56,417 bases of DNA, from the NCBI GenBank assembly GCA_937896835.1, contig CALBOJ010000132.1:1-56417 (forward strand), read 5' to 3'. Shown here one piece after another: positions 42,661-50,728 of the stretch. The notes below the pieces were generated by a model, which was given only the letters and a program-made list of their open reading frames with translations, searched no databases and was not told the origin of the DNA. How positions within the stretch are numbered: position 1 is the stretch's first letter; every line of letters begins with the position of its first letter. Source of the stretch: an uncultured Collinsella sp. (GTDB taxonomy: Bacteria > Actinomycetota > Coriobacteriia > Coriobacteriales > Coriobacteriaceae). The translations under genes were made by a program, and so were the position numbers.

Positions 42661-42799
42661 TAACTCCGTGAACGGTCTTTAATCCCGAATAAACTAGGTA
42701 AAAATTGCATACGGGTGAATGATGGTCTTGTCAACACGAGGCGTGATGTTCGAGCGCCTCATAGTAATAGTCGGCAAGACCGGCGGAAAGGAAATCGAC

Positions 42800-43873
42800 A
42801 TGGCACTGCCTAAGGATTTCATCGACACCAACGACTTCACCAAAGAGCAGATCCTGGCTATCGAGGATCTTGGCCTGGCAATGAAGAAGGCCATCAAGGT
42901 TGACGGTTATTATCCGCACCTGCTCCGCAACAAGAGCCTTGGCATGATCTTCCAGCAGGTCTCCACCCGCACTCGTCTTTCCTTCGAGACCGCTATGACC
43001 GACCTCGGCGGCCATGCTCAGTTCTATGGCCCCGGCACCATCCAGCTCGGCGGTCACGAGTCCCTGGGCGACACCGCTCGCGTTATGGGCTCGCTGCTCG
43101 ACATCATGATGGCTCGCGTTGACCGTCACAAGGACGTCGTCGGCCTCGCCGAGGGCTCTGCTGTGCCCGTCATCAACGGCATGTCCGAGTTCAACCATCC
43201 CACGCAGGAGATGGGCGACCTCATGACCATGCTCGAGAATCTCCCCGAGGGCAAGAAGATCGAGGACTGCACCCTGGCCTTCATCGGCGACGCCACCCAG
43301 GTCTGCGTCTCCCTCATGTTCATCGCCTCCAAGGTCGGCATGAAGTTTGTCCAGTTTGGACCTAAGGGTCACCAGATCCCCGACGGCGGTCTGCACGTTG
43401 GCACCGTCGAGGAGCGCGCCGAGTTCGGCAAGCAGATGATGGCCATCGCCGAGGAGAACTGCAAGGTCTCCGGCGGCTCGGTCGTCATCTCCGACGACAT
43501 CGAGTGCATCAAGGGCGCCGACTTCATCTACACCGACGTGTGGTATGGCCTGTACGACGAGGAGGTCTCGGGCGAGAACTACATGGACGTGTTCTATCCC
43601 AAGTATCAGGTCACCATGGACATGATGAACTTCGCCGGCCCCAACTCCAAGTTCATGCACTGCCTGCCGGCCACCCGCAACGAGGAGGTCGTCGACGAGG
43701 TCATGGACGATCCCGAGCGCTCCCTGTGCTGGGTCGAGGCTGAGAACCGCAAACACTCCATCCGTGCTCTCCTTGCCGCCCTGGGCAAGCGCACCCCGCT
43801 CAACGACGAGGGTGTCGAGTACTCTGCCAAGGCTGAGCTCCACGCCGCTCTCGAGGCTCTCGAGCAGCTCTAA
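42800..43873 (+). CDS. ptcA: Putrescine carbamoyltransferase
   Basis: The 357-aa enzyme starts at ATG 42800 (AAAGGA upstream). The carbamoyl-phosphate loop is STRTR (VSTRTRLSFETAM), followed by YGPGTIQLGGHESLGDTARV, FNHPTQEMGD and HCLPA. These fit carbamoyltransferases. The agmatine deiminase neighbourhood and the extended C-terminus (EYSAKAELHAALEALEQL), seen in putrescine-specific members, favour PtcA over ornithine carbamoyltransferase. It splits carbamoylputrescine into putrescine and carbamoyl phosphate. Confidence 0.9.
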   Translation: MALPKDFIDTNDFTKEQILAIEDLGLAMKKAIKVDGYYPHLLRNKSLGMIFQQVSTRTRLSFETAMTDLGGHAQFYGPGTIQLGGHESLGDTARVMGSLLDIMMARVDRHKDVVGLAEGSAVPVINGMSEFNHPTQEMGDLMTMLENLPEGKKIEDCTLAFIGDATQVCVSLMFIASKVGMKFVQFGPKGHQIPDGGLHVGTVEERAEFGKQMMAIAEENCKVSGGSVVISDDIECIKGADFIYTDVWYGLYDEEVSGENYMDVFYPKYQVTMDMMNFAGPNSKFMHCLPATRNEEVVDEVMDDPERSLCWVEAENRKHSIRALLAALGKRTPLNDEGVEYSAKAELHAALEALEQL

Positions 43874-44006
43874 GCCTCAAGGCTTCTGAAAGCACGTTTG
43901 CGGGTGGCGGATGCTCGTCTCCTGTCGCCCGCTCACCGAGGCCCAAGCAATTGCCTTAATACCTTAGGGCCTCGGATCTGTCCAAGACTGAGCGAAGGAG
44001 CTCATC

Positions 44007-45446
44007 ATGAGCGACGGAAAGAAAAAGCTTTCCTTCTTGACGGTCATTTCGACCATCATCTGCGTCGTCTTCGTTTGCGAGGCCGCCGCTCCTGCTGCTG
44101 CCATTGGCAACCAGCAGTTCTTCTGGTGGATCTTCCTGATCCTGACCTTCCTGCTTCCCTACGGCATGGTTGTCGCCGAGCTCGGTACCACCTATGACGG
44201 CGAGGGCGGCATTTACGACTGGGTACGCGATGGCCTGGGCGACAAATGGGGCGCCCGCATCTCGTACTACTACTGGGTCAACTACCCGCTGTGGATCGCC
44301 TCGCTGGCTACCATGTTCCCCGACATTTTGGGCATGGTCTTTGGCGTCGAGTTCAACTTGATCGCCAAGATGGGTATCGATCTTGCCTTTGTGTGGATCG
44401 TCTACCTCATGGGCCGCTCCAAGGCGGCCGACTCCGAGTGGGTCCTTAACGGTGGCGCCATCATCAAGGTCGCCGTCGCCGTTATCGTTGGCGCTTTGGG
44501 CATTTGGTATGCCATGGAGAACGGTTTTGCGAACGACATGTCCGCTGCCACCTTCCTGCCCGAGCTCACCAACACCAACGCTCTCGGCTACCTGTCGATC
44601 ATCATCTTTAACTTCATGGGCTTCGAGGTCATCTGCACCATGACCGACGACATGGCCGATCCCGCTCGCGATATCCCCAAGGCTATTATCGTCGGTGGCC
44701 TGTCCATCGCCGTGATCTATCTGTTCGCTGGCTTTGGCATCGGCGCTGCTGTGCCGGCCGATTCCATCGACCCCGACTATGGCATGATTGTCGCAGTCCA
44801 GACCATGGTGGGCGACTCCATGATCTTCAAGGTCATCTGCATCGCCTTCCTGATCACCCTGTTCGCCAACATGGCCGCCTGGTCCTTCGGCGTCAACTCC
44901 GTCGCCCGCTACGCTGCCGAGCACGGCAACATGCCCAAGGTCTTCGCCTCGATGATCTCTGACGACGATATGCCCAACGGCGCCAACCTGGTCAACGCCG
45001 TCGTTGCCTCCCTGGTGCTGTGCCTGCAGCTGGTTCCCATCGACGCCATCTCCAACGGTGTCTTCTGGATGCTCTTCGGCACCTCCGTCGTCTTCCTGCT
45101 GCTCACCTACATCCCGATGTTCCCGGCGTTCCTCAACCTTCGTAAGAACGACCCGAACCGCGAGCGCATCTTCACGTTCCCGTTTAAGGGCGCCATGATG
45201 AAGGTTATGCTGGCCATCCCCTGCATCGAGCTGATCCTGGCCATCGTTGCAACGCTGGTTCCGTTCTCCGTCGATGAAATTGGCGACAAGGTCCCGATGA
45301 TCGTTATCTTCATCGTGCTTGTGCTCATCGGCGAGGTCGTCCGCGTCGTCAGCGCCAAGGGTCGCGAGACCGAGTACAAGGGTCTCACCCCTGAGCTGGC
45401 TGCTCAGCGCCTGGCTGAGGAGGCCGCCGAGGCCGAAGAGGACTAG
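44007..45446 (+). CDS. aguD: Agmatine/putrescine antiporter (APC family), copy 1
   Basis: The 479-aa APC-superfamily transporter has about 12 membrane helices. The N-terminal FLTVISTIICVVFVCEAAAP and FNFMGFEVICTM segments carry the unwound-helix substrate region. It lies between ptcA and aguA and would exchange external agmatine for internal putrescine. An 85-bp hairpin repeat begins right after the stop. It is paralogous to the gene at 47658, with shared stretches such as FFWWIFLI and LLPYG. Confidence 0.88.
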   Translation: MSDGKKKLSFLTVISTIICVVFVCEAAAPAAAIGNQQFFWWIFLILTFLLPYGMVVAELGTTYDGEGGIYDWVRDGLGDKWGARISYYYWVNYPLWIASLATMFPDILGMVFGVEFNLIAKMGIDLAFVWIVYLMGRSKAADSEWVLNGGAIIKVAVAVIVGALGIWYAMENGFANDMSAATFLPELTNTNALGYLSIIIFNFMGFEVICTMTDDMADPARDIPKAIIVGGLSIAVIYLFAGFGIGAAVPADSIDPDYGMIVAVQTMVGDSMIFKVICIAFLITLFANMAAWSFGVNSVARYAAEHGNMPKVFASMISDDDMPNGANLVNAVVASLVLCLQLVPIDAISNGVFWMLFGTSVVFLLLTYIPMFPAFLNLRKNDPNRERIFTFPFKGAMMKVMLAIPCIELILAIVATLVPFSVDEIGDKVPMIVIFIVLVLIGEVVRVVSAKGRETEYKGLTPELAAQRLAEEAAEAEED

Positions 45447-45531
45447 AGCACCCGGATTCGGGGCTCCAACCCTCCTCGCGTACCAAAGTACGCTTCGTCG
45501 GGCTTGTCGCTCCCGACTCCGGGCACTCTAG
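45447..45531. repeat. Long hairpin directly after aguD (family X, copy 1)
   Basis: CCGGATTCGGG pairs with CCCGACTCCGG (one mismatch). The tip is CGCGTACCAAAGTACGCTTCG with a GTAC/GTAC mini-stem. Copies at 47020 and 47128 share layout and tip but have different stem sequences. Confidence 0.75.
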
Positions 45532-45579
45532 CCTCTTCGGGGGCGTGCCCAAAGCGACAAATTTGCTAACCATTCCCTG

Positions 45580-45790
45580 GGGCGGGTGCGAGCGATAGCT
45601 CCGGTAACCACCTCCCGCCCCAACCTCTCTCTCGTATCCTTCGTGCGCATGTCTCCGCGCACTTGGCTACGTCGTCGCTCGCCGGTGCGGCTCCGTGAAA
45701 ACCGGTACCGGGCGCCCCGACCTTTGCCGGGGGACGGGCGCCCACTATCTCTTGGTTTTAGGCCGCGGGTAACCCGCCCGCGGCAAGCGA
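45580..45790 (+). other. GC-rich structured leader before aguA
   Basis: This part of the 367-bp aguD-aguA gap has several self-complementary blocks: GGGCGCCC at 45706 and again near 45756, and GCCGCGGG/CCCGCGGC just before the ribosome site. No reading frame is convincing. It could be an mRNA leader with an attenuator, or degenerate repeat. Confidence 0.4.
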
Positions 45791-45813
45791 TCGTTCGATT
45801 TGGAGGAAATCTT

Positions 45814-47019
45814 ATGCGTACGATCACCGAGTCCGAGTCCACTCCCAAGGCCGACGGCTTCTTCATGCCTGCTGAGTTCGCCCCGCAGGATCGCGTGTGG
45901 ATGGGCTGGCCCCACCGCACCGACACCTGGGCCCACGGCGCCAAGCCGGCTCAGAAGCAGTATGCCGCCATCGCCCGCGCCATCGCCGAGTTCACCCCGG
46001 TCACCATGTGCGCCAATCAGGCTGACTACGCCAACTGCAAGGCCGTCTTCGAGAACGACGAGAACGTCACCGTTATCGAGATGACCACCGACGACGCTTG
46101 GTTCCGCGACACCGCCGCCACCTACGTCATCAACGGCAAGGGTGAGAAGCGCGCCAACCACTGGCACTTCAACGCCTACGGCGGTCTCGTCGACGGTCTT
46201 TATTTCCCGTGGGACAAGGACGAGCAGATCGCCCTTAAGATGGCTGAGCTCTCCGGCTGCCGTCGCTATCGTCCCGATGACATGATCCTCGAGGGCGGCT
46301 CCATCACCGTCGACGGCGAGGGCACCCTTGTCGTGACCGACCAGTGCCTGCTTTCCCCGGGTCGCACCTGCTCTGCGGTTTTGGAGGAGGAAGATGATCC
46401 CGAGTCCATCTGGCCCAAGTTCCACAAGAAGTTTGAGCCCTGGAGCGAGGAGCTTCGCGCCTATATGGACGAGCACCTCAAGGATTACCTGGGTGTCGAG
46501 AAGGTCATCTGGGTCAAGGAGGGCATCGACCCCGAGGAGACCAACGGCCACATCGATGACGTCGCCACGTTCATCGCCCCGGGCGTCATGGCCTGCATCT
46601 GGACCGACGATCCCGAGTATCCGTTCTACGAGCAGTGCCACGCTGCCTACGAGACCCTTTCCAACGCCGTTGACGCCAAGGGCCGCAAGATGAAGGTCTA
46701 CAAGCTCTGCATGCCCGTGAACCCGCTGTTCATGGACCAGGCTTCCTGCGACACCATCGACGCCGACGAGAACGCCGAGCCGCGCGTTCCCGACGAGCCG
46801 CTGATCGCCTCCTACATGAACTACCTGGTCACCAACCACGGCGTTATCGTCCCGCAGTACGGCGACGAGAACGACCAGCTGGCCGTTGACACGCTCCAGA
46901 AGATCTATGACGAGGTCTGGGGCGAGGGCGTCTACAAGTGCGTCGGCGTTCAGTCCGAGCAGGTCGTCTTCGGCGGCGGCAATATCCACTGCATTACCCA
47001 GCAGGAGCCCTCGGCGTAA
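45814..47019 (+). CDS. aguA: Agmatine deiminase
   Basis: The 401-aa enzyme starts at ATG 45814 (GGAGG upstream). It hydrolyses agmatine to N-carbamoylputrescine and ammonia. Landmarks of the guanidine-deiminase fold: DDAWFRDTAATYVI, DDMILEGGSI, ETNGHIDDVATF with the catalytic His, and the C-terminal GGGNIHCITQQ with the nucleophilic Cys at ~393. It is flanked by two antiporter genes and two X-family hairpins follow its stop. Carbamate kinase, the usual fourth member, is not nearby. Confidence 0.94.
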   Translation: MRTITESESTPKADGFFMPAEFAPQDRVWMGWPHRTDTWAHGAKPAQKQYAAIARAIAEFTPVTMCANQADYANCKAVFENDENVTVIEMTTDDAWFRDTAATYVINGKGEKRANHWHFNAYGGLVDGLYFPWDKDEQIALKMAELSGCRRYRPDDMILEGGSITVDGEGTLVVTDQCLLSPGRTCSAVLEEEDDPESIWPKFHKKFEPWSEELRAYMDEHLKDYLGVEKVIWVKEGIDPEETNGHIDDVATFIAPGVMACIWTDDPEYPFYEQCHAAYETLSNAVDAKGRKMKVYKLCMPVNPLFMDQASCDTIDADENAEPRVPDEPLIASYMNYLVTNHGVIVPQYGDENDQLAVDTLQKIYDEVWGEGVYKCVGVQSEQVVFGGGNIHCITQQEPSA

Positions 47020-47107
47020 CTCAGGCACGCCACCTTGGCGTTCACTCGTCGCTTACGTAGCGTCAGTACGCTACGCTCCTCGTTCGCGCCAATCTGGCGC
47101 ACCTGAG
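47020..47107. repeat. Long hairpin directly after aguA (family X, copy 2)
   Basis: CTCAGG/CCTGAG outer stem, then CGCCA/TGGCG and TTGGCG/CGCCAA, with an inner GTAGCGT/ACGCTAC stem. It begins at the base after the aguA stop. Confidence 0.75.
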
Positions 47108-47127
47108 CACGCCGAGTAAACGTCTGG

Positions 47128-47224
47128 CTTTCCGAGGCACCCCATCTCGCCGCTCAAACCGTCGCTCGCGTACCAAAGTACGCTTCGCTCCTCTTTCGCG
47201 GCGACCTGGGGCACCTCGAAAACC
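47128..47224. repeat. Long hairpin (family X, copy 3)
   Basis: TTTCCGAGG/CCTCGAAA, CCCC/GGGG and CGCCGC/GCGGCG stems, with the same tip CGCGTACCAAAGTACGCTTCG as copy 1. Confidence 0.75.
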
Positions 47225-47314
47225 CAGCCGATCAATCGGACGGTCGGTGAATCGGACCATCTTGGGGCATTGATGGTTGATTTGCTTGATGTCTTGGTCG
47301 GTTGGGTTTTCTTT

Positions 47315-47350
47315 GGGCACTCCGTTGCCTCCACATCGGAGTGCCCTTTT
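47315..47350 (+). terminator. Terminator in the aguA-antiporter 2 gap
   Basis: GGGCACTCCG pairs with CGGAGTGCCC, followed by TTTTCTTT. It separates aguA transcription from the next gene. Confidence 0.88.
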
Positions 47351-47362
47351 CTTTGATTGAGT

Positions 47363-47430
47363 ACGCGTCTGGCCTGGGATTTTTGCGGGTTAGGCCAATT
47401 GTTCGCTTGAATTTCCCAGGTCAGACGCGT
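47363..47430. repeat. Inverted repeat upstream of antiporter 2
   Basis: ACGCGTCTGGCCTGGGA and TCCCAGGTCAGACGCGT pair with one mismatch across a ~34-nt middle. Possibly an operator pair or a MITE relic. Confidence 0.65.
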
Positions 47431-47485
47431 CTTCAATTGCCGAAAGTTTCCGGTCGCGAACGCGGCCGTTTTGATCGGAGTATCT

Positions 47486-47668
47486 ATGTACCAGCGTATC
47501 GTTATCTACACGCGCCCGTTCCGCGAGCGTTGGTCCAACAACTGCATCCTCTCCTCTCTTTGGGATGGCACCTGTACCGGTGACGCGGCCTGCAACCCTA
47601 CCTTGGGCTGCGCCTTCGGTTCAGATGCCATCCTTTTTGCCGTGGGGGGAGCATGCCATGGCAGGTAA
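47486..47668 (+). CDS. Possible Cys-rich small ORF overlapping antiporter 2
   Basis: The ATG at 47486 has GGAG 5 nt upstream; 60 codons (MYQRIVIYTRPFRERWSNNC ... GGACHGR) end 11 nt inside the antiporter gene. It contains five cysteines. The overlap would couple translation of the transporter to it. No family recognised; it may be a leader ORF or chance. Confidence 0.3.
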   Translation: MYQRIVIYTRPFRERWSNNCILSSLWDGTCTGDAACNPTLGCAFGSDAILFAVGGACHGR

Positions 47669-49067
47669 AAAGTTCTCCCTGATCGAGGTTATCCTTTCGG
47701 TTATCTGCGTCGTGTTTACCATCGAGGCGGCGGCTCCGGCATCTGCCATGGGCAACGTGCAGTTCTTCTGGTGGATCTTCCTTATCATTACGTTTTTGCT
47801 TCCCTATGGTCTGGTGGTGGCCGAGCTGGGTACGGCGTTTGATTCCGAGGGCGGCCTGTACGATTGGGTTCGCTTGGGCCTGGGCGACCGTTGGGGCGCC
47901 CGTTGCTCTTGGTGCTACTGGGTTAACTTTCCGCTGTGGGTGGCAAGTATCGCCTGCATGTTCCCCAGTGTCATTAATGCGGTGTGGGGTATCGAGTTTT
48001 CACTCGGGATCCGAATCGCCATCGAGATTGCCTTTGTGTGGGGCGTCACGGTCATGGCAATGCAGCCGGTGGCCGAGGCAGATTGGGTCATGGACGGCGG
48101 CGCCGTCATCAAGGTGCTCATTACCGCTGTGGTGGGAATCGTCGGCATTTGGTTTGCCTGCAATAACGGCTTTGCCAACGACATGTCGTTTAAGACCTTC
48201 ATTCCAGATCTGGGCGACACCAATTCGTTGACGTACCTATCGATTATCCTGTTCAACTTTATGGGCTTCGAAGTGGTCGCGACCTTTGCCAGCACGATGA
48301 AGAACCCGTCGCGTGATATCCCCAAGGCGGTTATTGCCGGCGGCGTGGCCATTGCGGCAATTTACATCATTTGCGGCATCGGCATTGGAGCCGCGGTTCC
48401 CACCGAGCAGCTTTCACTCGATTCGGGCATTGTGGACGCAGTCGCCGCTATGGTGGGGCGCACCCACCCGCTGACGATGGTCGTGGGCGTGGCCTTTTTG
48501 GTGACGCTGTTCGCCAATATGATCTGCTGGAGCTTTGGCGTCAACAACGTAGCGAGCTATGCCGCGCGCCATGGCAACATGCCGCGTCCCTTTGCGTTGG
48601 TGTCCAAAAAGACCGGCATGCCCAACGGCTCGGCGCTCATTAACGGTTGTTTTGCAAGTATGGTGCTACTGCTCCAGATTCCGCTGGGCGAGGGCTCCGA
48701 TGTCTTTTGGGTTTTCTTCTCGATGAACGTCGTCTTCTTGCTTATGAGCTATATCCCGATGTTCCCGGCGTTTTGGCGTCTGCGCAAATGCGACGGTCGC
48801 CCGCGTGTGTTCCGCGCACCCTTCGAGGGTAAGGTGCTCGTGGTAGCGCTCGCGATTCCCGTGATAGAGCTCGTGCTTTCGATTGTCGCTACGATTGTGC
48901 CGCTCAACAGCTCGCCCGCCGAAATGGCAAAGTTGCCCATTCTCATGGGTGTGGTGATCGGCGTGTTGCTGGGCGAGGTTTCGCGCCTCATATCGCGCCG
49001 CGGCCGAAGCGTCGACAATCCCGGCGTTGGTGCACGGGGGTCAGGTTACTTTGCACCAAAACAGTAA
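47658..49067 (+). CDS. APC-family amine antiporter, copy 2
   Basis: The 469-aa paralogue of aguD starts at ATG 47658. It has the same 12-helix plan (EVILSVICVVFTIEAAAPAS, FFWWIFLIITFLLPYG, FNFMGFEVVATF, FANMICWSFGVNNVASYAAR). Divergence from copy 1 suggests another amine substrate or different kinetics. Its third base positions look less strongly C-biased than those of copy 1. It ends at a hairpin that overlaps the stop codon. Confidence 0.85.
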   Translation: MAGKKFSLIEVILSVICVVFTIEAAAPASAMGNVQFFWWIFLIITFLLPYGLVVAELGTAFDSEGGLYDWVRLGLGDRWGARCSWCYWVNFPLWVASIACMFPSVINAVWGIEFSLGIRIAIEIAFVWGVTVMAMQPVAEADWVMDGGAVIKVLITAVVGIVGIWFACNNGFANDMSFKTFIPDLGDTNSLTYLSIILFNFMGFEVVATFASTMKNPSRDIPKAVIAGGVAIAAIYIICGIGIGAAVPTEQLSLDSGIVDAVAAMVGRTHPLTMVVGVAFLVTLFANMICWSFGVNNVASYAARHGNMPRPFALVSKKTGMPNGSALINGCFASMVLLLQIPLGEGSDVFWVFFSMNVVFLLMSYIPMFPAFWRLRKCDGRPRVFRAPFEGKVLVVALAIPVIELVLSIVATIVPLNSSPAEMAKLPILMGVVIGVLLGEVSRLISRRGRSVDNPGVGARGSGYFAPKQ

Positions 49068-49095
49068 GCGCCGCGAGTTACGCGGCGCTTGGTGC
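49066..49095. terminator. Hairpin at the end of antiporter 2
   Basis: AAGCGCCGCG/CGCGGCGCTT with a 5-nt loop overlaps the stop codon and lies between convergent genes. The trailing bases are GGTGCATCTT, so it is a weak + terminator. Confidence 0.6.
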
Positions 49096-49103
49096 ATCTT
49101 GGA

Positions 49104-49295
49104 TTACTGTTCGCGGTGCTCGGGATCGGAAACGAGCTTAGGCGCAAAGTAGGGGACGTGGCCCAGGTAGGGGCAGCTGTCCGAACGCGCCTCAACGGCG
49201 CAGGGGACATCGTCGTAGGTCATGGAAGAACCGAGTCGGGTGATGGCCTTGGCGGCGGGCGCGACGAGCATCTTGAGCGGAGCGATCGGTGTCAT
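49104..49295 (-). CDS. Small protein of 63 aa, function unknown
   Basis: The ATG at 49295 has GGAGATGCC directly upstream. The product (MTPIAPLKMLVAPAAKAITR ... SCPYLGHVPYFAPKLVSDPE) has two cysteines and a Pro/aromatic-rich CPYLGHVPYF segment. It is divergent from LuxR regulator 2 and convergent with antiporter 2, so it could be under LuxR control. No family recognised. Confidence 0.5.
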   Translation of the reverse strand: MTPIAPLKMLVAPAAKAITRLGSSMTYDDVPCAVEARSDSCPYLGHVPYFAPKLVSDPEHREQ

Positions 49296-49420
49296 GGCAT
49301 CTCCTTTCATCGGTGAGACACAGCTTGTTTATCTAAACGATACAGTACGTTTAATCGGTGAGTCTAATCTTGCGGCAAAGAATCTGTTAACATCCTCACA
49401 GCATCTGAACAGGGGGGGAC

Positions 49421-50413
49421 ATGAGCTTCGCATTCTATATCTACACCACAATTATCATGGGTGTGGCTCTGGTGACCAGTGCCGTGGCATTGGTGGTTTG
49501 GCTCATGACGCGCCGTCGCGACAGCCTGGTGGCCGCGGCGGGCTTTTTGCTCTACATGCTCGATATGTCGGTCATTTTTTTTGACGAGTACAATCGGCTC
49601 AAATACGACTACGCTGTTACCTTTAGCGAGCCGTTGCAGCACCCCTTGCTGCGCTGCGTGCTCGGTATTGCCATCTATGCCTGCGTGGTACTGTGGATGT
49701 TTGCGCGCTTGCGCAAAAGGCCGACGTCGCGCATGCTCGGACTTGCTATCGTGCCGTTTTCAATCTTGCAATTGGTGCTGGTGCCTCGCAGCGGTGCTGC
49801 CGGAGAGATGCAGCAGTATCTCTTTTGGCTCACGCGTGACCTGGGCAATGCAGGATGTCTTGCCTATGCCGCCTGGCATTACCGGCACAGGGCCACGCGT
49901 GTTGAGAAACTCGACCTCGACCGCTCAAAGCTCTTTTGGAAGGTGGCACTCGTTCTTGCGTTTTGCGTAATCGCCGAGGACACCTACATGATTTTGCTCT
50001 GCCGCCCCGACTCTCAAAACCCCGTCATCAGCCTCTTTTTGTGGTATCTGTCCGAGCGCAATATCTCCGAAAACGTGCTGCTCGTGGCATGCGCGGTCCA
50101 ACTCTTTTGCCAGTTTAGCCATATCCTGCGCGTGTATGCCCGTCATCCGCGTGCCGATGAGGACGTGGCGGCCGAGAGCGCACGCTCTGGGGACGATCTA
50201 GCATCACGCGTTGTGATCTATGCCGATGCCCATAAGCTGTCGCGGCGCGAGCAGGAGGTGCTCACGCTGGTGCTGAAGGGCAACGACGCCCAAAACATCG
50301 CCAGCGAGTTGGTCATCAGCCCTGGCACGGTCAAGGCGCACTTGCATCGCATCTACGTTAAAAGCGGTGTCTCCAACCGAGATGACCTCATAGATGCCTT
50401 TTGGCGTTCCTAG
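49421..50413 (+). CDS. Membrane-bound LuxR-family regulator 2
   Basis: The 330-aa protein starts at ATG 49421 (GGGGGGGAC just upstream). Seven or so membrane segments (residues ~5-235, including FLWYLSERNISENVLLVACA) precede a LuxR helix-turn-helix (KLSRREQEVLTLVLKGNDAQ, then VISPGTVKAHLHRIYVKSG). It is paralogous to the protein at 41504; the shared LSERN-x-SENV motif suggests the same ligand class. It lies upstream of the amidohydrolase and MATE genes, its likely targets. Confidence 0.88.
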   Translation: MSFAFYIYTTIIMGVALVTSAVALVVWLMTRRRDSLVAAAGFLLYMLDMSVIFFDEYNRLKYDYAVTFSEPLQHPLLRCVLGIAIYACVVLWMFARLRKRPTSRMLGLAIVPFSILQLVLVPRSGAAGEMQQYLFWLTRDLGNAGCLAYAAWHYRHRATRVEKLDLDRSKLFWKVALVLAFCVIAEDTYMILLCRPDSQNPVISLFLWYLSERNISENVLLVACAVQLFCQFSHILRVYARHPRADEDVAAESARSGDDLASRVVIYADAHKLSRREQEVLTLVLKGNDAQNIASELVISPGTVKAHLHRIYVKSGVSNRDDLIDAFWRS

Positions 50414-50491
50414 TCCTATTCTTCCTTGCATGCGGGTCTTGCCGTGTGGGCGGGCACGCCGTTGGGCGTAATGACGCGGTAATAATCTCAG

Positions 50492-50512
50492 ACAATAAAC
50501 CTGCAGGTAAAG
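50492..50512. promoter_or_regulatory. ACCTGCAGGT palindrome before the amidohydrolase
   Basis: AATAAACCTGCAGGTAAAG contains a perfect 10-bp palindrome and resembles the minus-strand site at 42624-42644 before ptcA. Each lies between a membrane LuxR gene and a metabolic gene. The rest of the 315-bp gap has GC hairpins (CGGACGT/ACGTCCG, GGGAGCG/CGCTCCC) and no gene. Confidence 0.4.
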
Positions 50513-50728
50513 CGTGTAAACCTGCTTAAACTGACCGTTTGCGATCCCTGGCCTTGGCACGGATTTGCCCCTGTGTATCAATGGGTGTAGCGCGAAGCCG
50601 CGGACGTGGGACAGACGTCCGAGCACGGCTTGTAGGCACGCGCCGATGCGGGAGCGCTACGCTCCCAACCGAGTGCCCACGCGGGCGGTGCGTCCGCGTT
50701 GCAACCAAAGATGCCTGAGGAGGCTCAC

